A stretch of DNA of 64,000 nucleotides from Pelagomonas calceolata (Eukaryota > Sar > Pelagophyceae > Pelagomonadales > Pelagomonadaceae), in the NCBI GenBank assembly GCA_918797485.1, contig CAKKNE010000002.1, forward strand, positions 6,042,501-6,106,500. The letters are read 5' to 3'. Shown piece by piece: positions 24,494 to 32,125 of this stretch. The notes under the pieces are model-generated. The model saw only the letters and a program-made list of their open reading frames with translations, made no database searches and was not told the origin of the DNA. The position numbers were made by a program, and so were the translations under genes. Position 1 is the first letter of the stretch; the number at the start of each line of letters is the position of its first letter.

Positions 24494-26479
24494 TTAGGAC
24501 GCACACGCCTCCAAAAAGCGCGCAGCGGCTACATCGTCCAGCCCGCGGACGCCGTTCGCCTCGAGCATGCCGTGCAGCTGCCGCCGGACGGTCTCGTCGG
24601 CCACGGTCACGGCGACCTCGAGCGAGTCGTGGCGCGCCGTGTCCACGAGGCCGCGGAACGCCTCGTGTAACGTCGTTCTGCGCGGCCGGTCCAGCGCGCT
24701 GAGCGCCTCGAGCCCGGCGAGCGCCGCGGCCGCGGCGTCGTCGACGCCGGCGAACGCCCGGCGCGCCGCCGCGACGCGCGCCGCCAGCAGCTTCTGGGGC
24801 CGCCGCTTCAGCGCGTCCTCGACCACGGACTTCGCGAGCGGCGCCCGCAGCGCCCGCAGCGCCGCGCGCGGCAGCGCGTCCCGCGCCTCGGCGAGGAAGC
24901 CCGCGAGCCACGCGTCGCCGAGCGCGTCGCTCCTGCGCGACGCCCGCCGGAACGCCGCCGCCGCGAGGTCCGCGACGCGCTTGAGATAATTCTCGGCCCG
25001 CCTCGTCAGCGCCGCCGCCGCGTCGGCGCCGAGCGCCGCGGGGTCGAGCTTCAGGTCCTCGGCGAGCTGCGCGCGCGCCGCGACGCCCTTCGTGCGCTTC
25101 GCGACGCGCAGCGCCGCCTGGAGCACGACGCCGCCGCCGATCAGGGACCGCTCGCCCTCCTCCTCCTGGACCCTCTCGAGGACGCGCTCGCAGCCCCGCG
25201 CCTCCGCCGCGGCGTACACCAAAGCGCAGGCGCCGCCCGCCGCCCGCCACGCCGTCGGCGCGGCCTCGCCCCGCCGCCGGCTCCAGCCCACCATCTCGAT
25301 GTCGCGGACCTCGTCCCACCGCGGCGCCGCCCAGGCGAGCACCTCGCGGACGACGGCGCCCCGCGCCGCGCTCCACAGCTCCTTGCGCGCGACGGGGTCC
25401 AGCCGCGCGTAGCGCGCCTCGAGCCGGTTCAGGACGCCGACGACCTCGGCTTGCACGAGCGACGGGCCGCGCGCCGCGTCGTCCAACACGGCGAGGGCGT
25501 CGGCGCCGGCCTCGCCGGCGTCGCACCGTTGCAAGACGCGGCGGCACGCCTCGGCCGCGCCGTCCGTGTCGGCGGCGCGCCACGCGTCCCGCCGCGCCCG
25601 CGTCGCGGCGAGGACGGCGAGCGCCGAATGAGACGACGCGACCTCCTCGTCGAGCGCCGCGCACGCGTCGGCGAGGACCGCGACGTGGACGACGGGCAGC
25701 GCCTCGAGCAGCTTCGCGCGCGCGCAGGCGCCCACCGCCTCGCCCAGCTTCGCCGCGACGCGCGCCGGCGCGCCCTTGAGCGGCGCCTGCGCCGCGCGCC
25801 ACACCCGCAGCAGCCACGCGCAGGCCCATTCCGGCTTGTCGCGGCGCCTCGGGCCGTCGTCGTCGTCGGCGTCGTCGTTCTCTTGCAAGAAAAACGCGGC
25901 GAAGCGGCCCTCGATCGGCGCCGCCAGCACGCGCGCCGCGCGGCAGGCGTCGCCGCGTCCGTGCAACTCGTCGAGGCGCTCGAGGCGGCGGCACGCCGTC
26001 GCGAGGCGCCGCACGCACTTCCGGTCGAGGGGCGCCCGCTCGGCGTCGCCGGCCGCGACGCCGCGCGGCCAGCCGACGCCGGCCATGGCGCGCTCGAGCT
26101 CCGCGGCCCAGAGCCGCTCGCACGCCGCGAGGGCCCGCGCCGCCGCGGCCGCGACGGGGCCGGCCTCGTTCTGGACCGCGGCGAGCGCCTCGACGTCGCC
26201 CGCCGCGTTCGCGCGCGCGACGCAGGTCCACGCCGCGAGCAGGGCCTGCTGCTCGCGCAGCGTCGCGCGCTTCTCGCGGAGGTCGCGCCGCGCGTCGGCC
26301 GCCGGGTCCGATTCGAGCGGCGTGGCCGCGACCGCGGCCCGCATCGCGCGCGCCGCGGCCGCGCACGCGTCGGCGTCTCTGGCTGCTGCGGCGGCGAGCT
26401 GCTGCTCCAGTGCTTGCTTCTTTTGTTTGAGCGTTGCGAGCTTGTCTCGCTCGGCGGCTAGCTCGACGGCTGCTGCCAT
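24494..26479 (-). CDS. RINT1/Tip20-like tether subunit
   Basis: I start at the ATG at 26479 (MAAAVELAAERDKLATL, 661 residues); the frame is open to 26524. An N-terminal coiled coil (residues 5-45) is followed by a long all-helical Ala-rich protein. The family hallmark is at about 200-235: ...EGRFAAFFLQ, then RRDKPEWACAWLLRVW, matching the RFxxHF...DKPEW block of RINT1. The C-terminal part (DALKRRPQKLLAARVAAARRAF, FRGLVDTARHDSLEVAV) fits the RINT1/Tip20 domain. In other eukaryotes this protein forms the Dsl1/NRZ complex that tethers Golgi-derived vesicles at the ER. Ala content is unusually high, like the rest of the genome. Confidence 0.7.
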   Translation of the reverse strand: MAAAVELAAERDKLATLKQKKQALEQQLAAAAARDADACAAAARAMRAAVAATPLESDPAADARRDLREKRATLREQQALLAAWTCVARANAAGDVEALAAVQNEAGPVAAAAARALAACERLWAAELERAMAGVGWPRGVAAGDAERAPLDRKCVRRLATACRRLERLDELHGRGDACRAARVLAAPIEGRFAAFFLQENDDADDDDGPRRRDKPEWACAWLLRVWRAAQAPLKGAPARVAAKLGEAVGACARAKLLEALPVVHVAVLADACAALDEEVASSHSALAVLAATRARRDAWRAADTDGAAEACRRVLQRCDAGEAGADALAVLDDAARGPSLVQAEVVGVLNRLEARYARLDPVARKELWSAARGAVVREVLAWAAPRWDEVRDIEMVGWSRRRGEAAPTAWRAAGGACALVYAAAEARGCERVLERVQEEEGERSLIGGGVVLQAALRVAKRTKGVAARAQLAEDLKLDPAALGADAAAALTRRAENYLKRVADLAAAAFRRASRRSDALGDAWLAGFLAEARDALPRAALRALRAPLAKSVVEDALKRRPQKLLAARVAAARRAFAGVDDAAAAALAGLEALSALDRPRRTTLHEAFRGLVDTARHDSLEVAVTVADETVRRQLHGMLEANGVRGLDDVAAARFLEACAS

Positions 26480-27292
26480 TTTGTTGGGTGAGCGTGCGCT
26501 AGTTTTCCGTCTAGGCACTACCAATGCCGCGGAGCCAAAAACGCTAGCGGTCTGTAAGACACTAGGAATGCTAGTGTCTTACATACCGCTAGCAACGCTT
26601 TTGCCGCAATTCACGTCTTGCCTCGCTGAGAGCTTAGCGCGCGTATACGGCGCCAGCAAACGCCTCCAGCGCGTCGACGCAGCGCGCTGAAGCTTCGACG
26701 CGCGTACAGGACCGGTGCGAACTCGCAGCACACTGCAACAAGACAACGTCGCCAGCCGCTACCAAGCTGCGCGCTGCGGCGCCGCGTCTAGAGGCAGCTA
26801 CAACGTACAACACTACAACGTACGACACTTCTCGCTGAAAGCGCAACCGCAGCATCGGGCGCGCCTCCAGCGCCAGGCGCAAATACGCCAGACGCGAATA
26901 CGCAAATACTTCAAAAAAAGAGCACGGCGTTGCGCGCGGGTGCGACGTTCACAGTAGGTTGCGCCCGCCCCGCCGCCCCCATCACACGACGAATTCACCC
27001 TAGATCAAGTGGGGGACAAGAGTTCGGGGAGTGCTCGAGATCATGCGTGGGCCGTTCGTGTCGAGTCGCTCCGGCGATTCCGCGACCGCTCGCCCCAAAT
27101 TCCACCTCCTTCAAGGGTTCGGCCGTCGGCCGCCACCCTTGCTGGGAGATAACCTTGGGGCTAACACTTCTTCGCACAGGCATGCCGAGGTAAAGTTAGC
27201 CTAACTAGGGTATCTCAGCGATCTTTCTGCCAACGGACGCCAAGGCACCCCAGGGCCTCCGCACGGACCTCTACAAAAAACCGAGGTAGCGG
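26480..27292. other. Intergenic between RINT1-like and TRM13 genes
   Basis: 813 bp. Near the RINT1-like start lie two GCTAG palindromes facing each other. The remainder (26600-27290) is only moderately GC-rich, with short frames and no recognised motif. I looked here for the missing zinc-finger exon of TRM13 and saw none. Confidence 0.5.
26543..26593. repeat. Two GCTAG repeats in inverted array, long palindrome
   Basis: 26543-26565 and 26570-26593 are opposite-facing copies separated by GAAT. Together they form a roughly 50-bp near-perfect palindrome, 64 bp upstream of the RINT1-like start. Confidence 0.85.
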
Positions 27293-28407
27293 ATGTATCG
27301 ACCTTGGCTGGTGCTCGGCGTGGCGGCCGCGCTGCGGCTCCCCGCCGCGCCGTACATAAGTCAGGACTGCAACGCGGGCCGGCGGGCGCCGCGCGCGCCC
27401 GAGCGGCCGCCGCCGAGCCGGCGCGACTGGAACGACTTCATTCGCTTGGTGCAACACGCGCACGGCCAGATCGCCGAGCCGGCGCGGACCGGCGTCCTTC
27501 ATTGCTCTCGTGGCCTAATGGACAAGGCGTCGCCCTCCTAAGGCGAAGATTGCGGGTTCGAGTCCCGTCGTGAGTAGCGTCGACCGGTCCGCGCCCGACG
27601 CAGGTGACGAGTCAGCTGGCCACGGGCGACATCAAGGCGCTCTGCGCGGCGCGCGCGGCCGCGGCGACGGACCAGATCCGGGACGTGGCGGCGACGGGGT
27701 CGCGGCGGTGCCTCGTCGAGCTGGGCGCGCGCGAGGGCCGCGTCGCGACGGTGCTCGCCGACCTGGGCTTCGAGAAGACCTACCTCGTCGACCGCGACCA
27801 CCCGACGTCCGACGAGGCGCGGGCGACGCGGGGCGAGCGCGTCACGGCGGATTTAAGGCACTTTGATGTGGCGGCGCTCACGGACGCGTCCTGCGTCGTC
27901 GCCAAGCACGTGTGCGGCGTCGCGATGGACTACTCCGTGCGCATGGTCGCGCGCGCGCGGCCCGAGGTCTTTGCGTTCGCGCCGTGCTGTTATTTTTCCT
28001 GCGAATACGACGCGTACCCGGGTCGCGAGCTGCTCGCGGAGCTGGGAGTCTGCAGGGACGCGCGCGACTTCGACATGCTCAAGAAGCTCACGCAGTGGGG
28101 GCCGAACCAGTTCTCGCCGTCCACCGAGGCCGCGGGCCGGTGGGCTATGGACTTGATTGATGCGGGGCGCGTCGACTTTCTGCGGCGGAGCGGCCTCGAC
28201 GCGGCGGCGCTGCCCTACGCCGACGCGCGGCTCGCGCTCGACGGGGCGCTCGAGTGCACGCTGCTGGTCGGCTGGCGGCCCCCGGACGCGGACGCGGATG
28301 CGGCGGCGGCGTCGCCCTGGGATACGTACCAAGACGAAAACGGCACGCCGTACTACCACAACCGCGAGACGGGGGAGACGGCGTGGACGCTGCCCGGCGA
28401 GTCCTGA
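27293..28407 (+). CDS. TRM13: tRNA 2'-O-methyltransferase TRM13 with C-terminal WW domain
   Basis: Exons 27293-27493 and 27604-28407, phase 0, 334 residues. Exon 1 has YISQDCNAG, matching the FYIQDINAG of known TRM13. Exon 2 has the methyltransferase core RRCLVELGAREGRV, then VAKHVCGVAMDYSVR and FAPCCYFSCEYDAYPGRE, and the C-terminal ALECTLLVGW. The enzyme methylates the ribose at position 4 of tRNA acceptor stems. Two oddities: the usual N-terminal CCCH and CHHC zinc fingers are absent from what I can read, and a WW domain (WDTYQDENGTPYYHNRETGE, then TAW) has been added at the end. The 110-bp intron encloses a tRNA-Arg gene on the same strand. Confidence 0.88.
27504..27576 (+). tRNA. tRNA-Arg(CCT) inside the TRM13 intron
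   Basis: 73 nt. D arm GGCCTAATGGACAAGGC, anticodon stem TCGCC/GGCGA with loop CTCCTAA (CCT, codon AGG), T arm GCGGG-TTCGAGT-CCCGT. The acceptor GCTCTCG/CGTGAGT has one T-T mismatch and one G-T. It occupies most of the intron 27494-27603, sense to TRM13. GTAGCG follows rather than a T run. Confidence 0.93.
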
Positions 28408-28446
28408 CTGTTATGTGTAAGATTTTTTGTAGACACGCCGCCGTCG

Positions 28447-28577
28447 CCAAGTTCGTCGCCTCCGAGCTAACACTCGGGGCGACGGCGTACGGGGGCGGGG
28501 GCGGGGCGGGCGTTCGGTCACGCAGCCCCCGCGGCGGGTCGCGGCTAGGCGGCCTAGCTCTAAGCAAAGCAGACACA
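28447..28577 (-). repeat. Shared 3'-flank module, copy 1
   Basis: Read on the minus strand it begins 4 bp past the UNC93 stop: TGCTTTGCTTAGAGC, the palindrome GCTAGGCCGCCTAGC, a C-rich tract (plus strand GGGGGCGGGGGCGGGGCGGG, G4-capable) and GTCGCCTCCGAGC at the far end. Copies 2 and 3 lie at 43035 and 46495. It also separates UNC93 from the convergent TRM13 gene. Confidence 0.75.
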
Positions 28578-28580
28578 AAC

Positions 28581-30155
28581 TTAAGAATACGGATCGTCCA
28601 GGGACTTTGGCGGCCTCGGCCGCGTCTCGGCCGCCGCAAACCCAAATGCGATCAACGCCGCGAAGGCGATGAGCGTCGCGCCGCCGAGGCCCTTGTTTTC
28701 GGCGAAGAGCGTAAAGTAGGTGATCGTCGAGGCGAAGCCGGAGTGCACGTAGATCGACGCCAACGCGGCCGCGGCGCAGGGCGTCCCCCGGAAGAACTCC
28801 ACGTATATGTGTTTCGTCGAGTTTTCAAAGACCGCGCGATTCACGCCCTGCAGCGCGAACAGCAGCACGAGCTGCCGCCACGCCATGAGGTCGGACGTCG
28901 AGTGCGCGCAGAGGCACACGCCGAGCACGGCGTACGACGAGAAGGCCACGGCGACCGGCGCCCGCGGCCCGCCCTTCCTCGCGGCGCCGGCGAGCACGAT
29001 CGCGGCGAGGCCGGCGGTCACGGTCGTCACCGTCGAGCACACCGCGACGGCCGCCGCGCCGCGCTTCTCGTCGACGAGGCCGTCGACCCAGTCCGTGAAC
29101 AGCGCGCTCGAGAAGCCGAAGCCTAGCGGGAGGGGCGCGAGGAGCCAGAGCCGCGGGTCGGCGACGTGCGCCAGCGCCACGGCGCGCAGGCTCTTCCCCA
29201 CGTCCGACGACGGCTTGCCCCGCGCGCCGCGCGCCAGCCCGAGCTCGAGCGGGTCGTGGACGAAGAACGCCGTCGCGCAGGCGCCCACGCCCACCAAGCC
29301 CGCCGTCGCGCCCTCGAGCGTCGCGCCGAGGCCGAGCGCGACCGCCGTCGCCACCTTGACGCAGGCCTCCATCGCCACGTAAATGACCGCAAAGAGCGTG
29401 GCAAAGTCCGCCGACGCCTCCTTCGCCGGGATCTGCTGCACGTCCGCGTGGGCCGCCGAGGCCTGCGCGTAGTGCTGCGTCTGGCCGACCCAGAGCGTCG
29501 CGCCGCCGACGCCCGCCCCGACCGACGCGAGCAGGACGACCTGTGTGGTAATCAACCAGTGCGTCGGGTACACCCGACAATTCTTCACTAAGTCATTTCT
29601 CGGCGATGACGCAGCCGTCCTGGCTCGGTCGAGTGGTGAGGAATTCACACCGCCACGCCGTCGAGCAGGCGTCGCGTCGATGGCGTGGAGGACGACGCGA
29701 TGATTCAGCACGAACGCGCCGTAAATTTTGATTTCCACACAGATGACGACTGCGTCTGCCACGGCGCCGCCGCCCAGGATCTCGTAGGAGAGGTAGCTCG
29801 CCGCGAGGAGCACGTAGCCGCAGAATCCGGTGAGCAGCGCATAGAGCACGCCGACGCGACGCACGACGTCCGTCGCTACGAAGAGGGCCGCGGTCGTGTA
29901 GGCCGCGAAGAACGCGCCGAGACTCGCGCTCGACAGGTCCTTGCCCTGCAGCGACGACGCGTAGACCATCGACGTGACCGCGCAGCCGTGCAGCACGCCG
30001 AACGTCACGCAAAACATGATCCAGGTCCGGCGCGTCGTGGCGTACGCGGGCAGCGCGCCGTCGTCGTCGGGCAGCAGGTACTGGTGCTCGCCATCCGGGT
30101 AGAACGACTGCTGGAAGGGGCCCGGTTCCATCATGATTGTGTCCGCAGAGCTCAA
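28581..30155 (-). CDS. UNC93-like membrane protein (MFS fold)
   Basis: Exons 30155-29751 and 29540-28581, phase 0, 454 residues with about eleven hydrophobic helices. LLASVGAGVGGATLWVGQTQ matches the UNC93 signature helix, and NRAVFENSTKHIYVEFF corresponds to the conserved late loop. UNC93 relatives regulate channels or traffic receptors; transport by this one is unproven. The 210-bp intron is an introner element lying antisense to the gene. Because its length is a multiple of three and it has no stop, the frame stays open even if it is retained (70 extra residues). Confidence 0.8.
   Translation of the reverse strand: MSSADTIMMEPGPFQQSFYPDGEHQYLLPDDDGALPAYATTRRTWIMFCVTFGVLHGCAVTSMVYASSLQGKDLSSASLGAFFAAYTTAALFVATDVVRRVGVLYALLTGFCGYVLLAASYLSYEILGGGAVADAVVICVEIKIYGAFVLNHRVVLHAIDATPARRRGGVNSSPLDRARTAASSPRNDLVKNCRVYPTHWLITTQVVLLASVGAGVGGATLWVGQTQHYAQASAAHADVQQIPAKEASADFATLFAVIYVAMEACVKVATAVALGLGATLEGATAGLVGVGACATAFFVHDPLELGLARGARGKPSSDVGKSLRAVALAHVADPRLWLLAPLPLGFGFSSALFTDWVDGLVDEKRGAAAVAVCSTVTTVTAGLAAIVLAGAARKGGPRAPVAVAFSSYAVLGVCLCAHSTSDLMAWRQLVLLFALQGVNRAVFENSTKHIYVEFFRGTPCAAAALASIYVHSGFASTITYFTLFAENKGLGGATLIAFAALIAFGFAAAETRPRPPKSLDDPYS
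29541..29742 (+). mobile_element. Introner element in UNC93-like gene
   Basis: Ends CTGTGTGG/CCACACAG, flanked by AGGACGAC and ATGACGAC (one mismatch). The intron is 29750-29541 on the minus strand. It is inserted antisense to the host gene; splicing still works because both ends supply the same CAG. Confidence 0.92.
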
Positions 30156-30497
30156 GGGCAGCGTTTTTAGGTCAACACATCGTGCTCACGGTGCAATAGT
30201 GTGGCCCACGCCCTCCTCCCGCAGCTTACGCGCCCCGCACGCCCGATTTTTTGCAGGGCATCCGGCTAGCGCCATAGAGCTACTAGCGCTGCATGCTAAA
30301 TATCAGTCTTGCTGCAGCAAAAAAACAGACAAAAGCACGCCAGTAATCTTTGTGGGACACATTTCAGCGGCGCAACCATCCGTGCTTCTATTTTACCTGC
30401 AAGCACCAGGGCGCAGGCCCGCAGAGCTCGCAGTCGTGACCTCTTCGAACTTCTGCAGACCTCAAACCCATTCGTGCCGCCGCCCCGCAACAGCATC
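30156..30497. other. Upstream region of divergent UNC93 and MBOAT genes
   Basis: 342 bp, less GC-rich, with an A-run near 30318. The MBOAT frame is open back to 30309, but that part reads as unstructured Lys/Ser sequence. No GCTAG palindrome is present. Confidence 0.45.
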
Positions 30498-32108
30498 ATG
30501 CAGCTCGTAGAACCGCTCCTCTTCGTCGCCTACTACTGGGTCTGCCTCTTTTGCACGGAGGAGAGGCTCTGGGCGATCTTTGCGAAGCGGCCGCTCCACA
30601 CGCTGCGGACCTCGTGGTTCGGTTCCAAGCATTTCGTGGTCGCGTACGCCGTGGCGATCCTGCTCTTCGGCGTGGCGCTGCCGCGGAGCTGCGAAGCTAT
30701 GCGTCGTGCCTGTTTTGCCGACATGCAGTGCGCGCGGCGGCTGACGCGCGACGCCTACGGCTGGTACGACGCCGACGACAGCCAGTGGCGCGCGTACCGG
30801 GGGAGCTTCGTCACGCTGCTGCTCGCGGCGGCGGTCACGACGGCGCTCACGCGGCGGATAAAGGCCGAGAAGCCGACGGCGCGCCTCGCGTGCGGCCTCG
30901 CGTTCGTGGCCGTCGCGCACGGCGGCGGCGCCGGCTGCGTCGTCGGCGTCTGCGGGCTGTTCCACGCCGCGTCGTTCCTGCCCCCCGCGCTCGCGGTGCC
31001 GGCCGCCTGGGCGCTGGCGCTCGCGTGCCTGCTGGCCAAGGACCCCGCGCTGCCCTACCGCCGGGCCCTGCCGGCGCCGTGCTGGCCCGTGCTCGGCGCC
31101 GGCATGTACGCCTGGCCCGACGCGCTGCCTTTATTGGTTCTGCGGCTCGTCTCGCACGTCGCCGACGCGGCGCGCGCGCGCAAGCAGGGGACTACTACGA
31201 GACCGGCCGGCTACGACCTGCAGGGTTGCCTCGCGCACGCGCTTTACGCCCCTTTGTACGTCGCGGGGCCCGTCGTCGCCTTCGACGCCTTTCGCAATTC
31301 CAAATCAAAGCCCATATCCGGCGGCGACGTCTCCTACGCGCTGCGCACGCTCATCGTGGGCGGCTTCCTCGAATTGGTGTTGAGACGGTGCCCGGCCTTC
31401 GCCCTGGGCGCGTCGGGCGCGTTCCGGCGGTTGGAAGCCGTCGACATGGCGGCCTTCGCGTTCGTGACGATCAACGTGCTCTGGCTCAAGTTCTGCTTCA
31501 TGTGGCGCGTCGCGCGGAGCTGGGCGCGCTTCGACGGCGTGGACCCGCCCGAGAACATGGGCCGCTTCGTGTGCGACAACTTTGCGGCCGCGGGGTTCTG
31601 GCGGGGCTGGCACGGGTCCTTTAACCGGTGGCTCGTCGCGTATGTGTACCGGCCCCTGCTCGGGGCGAAGGCGTCTTCCGTAAGACGGCTCGCAGCGACG
31701 GGCGTCGTGTTCGCGTTCGTCGCGCTGTGGCACGACGCGCGGCCCAAGCTGTTCGTCTGGGGCCTCGTCAATTTTGTTCTGGTGGGCCTCGAGCGGGTCG
31801 TGGGTGTGGAAGCTCGCGCGAGGCGCGTCGTGGAGCGCGCGGGGCCGCCGGCGTGGGACACCGCGTGCGTCTGCGCGCTCGGCGCGGGCAACATCGTCCT
31901 GTTGATCGGCGGGAACGTCGTGGGCTACGCCGTCGGCGTCGGCGGCGCGACGACCCTGTTTTCGGGCGTCTTCGGGCCCGGGGCGGTGGGCGCCGCGGCC
32001 CTCGCGGCGTGGGTCGTCCTCGGGGCCGGCACGTTCGCGGCGCTCGCCGTGCGGCGCGTCGAGTTTTTTTCGTCGCGTGGTGATAATTATAATGTGAAAT
32101 CCTACTAG
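30498..32108 (+). CDS. MBOAT-family acyltransferase (HHAT/GUP1-like)
   Basis: From the ATG at 30498 (MQLVEPLLFVAYYWV) the protein has 536 residues and about eleven membrane helices. The MBOAT signature FWRGWHGSFNRWLVAYVYRPLLG is followed by FAFVALWHD, which carries the catalytic His. The order and spacing match GUP1/HHAT, which acylate GPI anchors or secreted proteins in the ER. The substrate here cannot be told. Single exon. Its stop is 17 bp from the stop of the convergent hydrolase gene, so the 3' ends must overlap. Confidence 0.85.
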   Translation: MQLVEPLLFVAYYWVCLFCTEERLWAIFAKRPLHTLRTSWFGSKHFVVAYAVAILLFGVALPRSCEAMRRACFADMQCARRLTRDAYGWYDADDSQWRAYRGSFVTLLLAAAVTTALTRRIKAEKPTARLACGLAFVAVAHGGGAGCVVGVCGLFHAASFLPPALAVPAAWALALACLLAKDPALPYRRALPAPCWPVLGAGMYAWPDALPLLVLRLVSHVADAARARKQGTTTRPAGYDLQGCLAHALYAPLYVAGPVVAFDAFRNSKSKPISGGDVSYALRTLIVGGFLELVLRRCPAFALGASGAFRRLEAVDMAAFAFVTINVLWLKFCFMWRVARSWARFDGVDPPENMGRFVCDNFAAAGFWRGWHGSFNRWLVAYVYRPLLGAKASSVRRLAATGVVFAFVALWHDARPKLFVWGLVNFVLVGLERVVGVEARARRVVERAGPPAWDTACVCALGAGNIVLLIGGNVVGYAVGVGGATTLFSGVFGPGAVGAAALAAWVVLGAGTFAALAVRRVEFFSSRGDNYNVKSY

Positions 32109-32125
32109 TAGTACACACAACTGAG

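Noticed and set aside
24303-26366. Very long Arg-rich frames opposite or overlapping the RINT1-like gene
   Set aside because: Shadow frames of high-GC coding DNA, with extreme Arg/Gly content and no domains.
30309-30497. 63-codon extension of the MBOAT gene
   Set aside because: No membrane helix or conservation-like pattern; the ATG at 30498 starts directly with the first helix.
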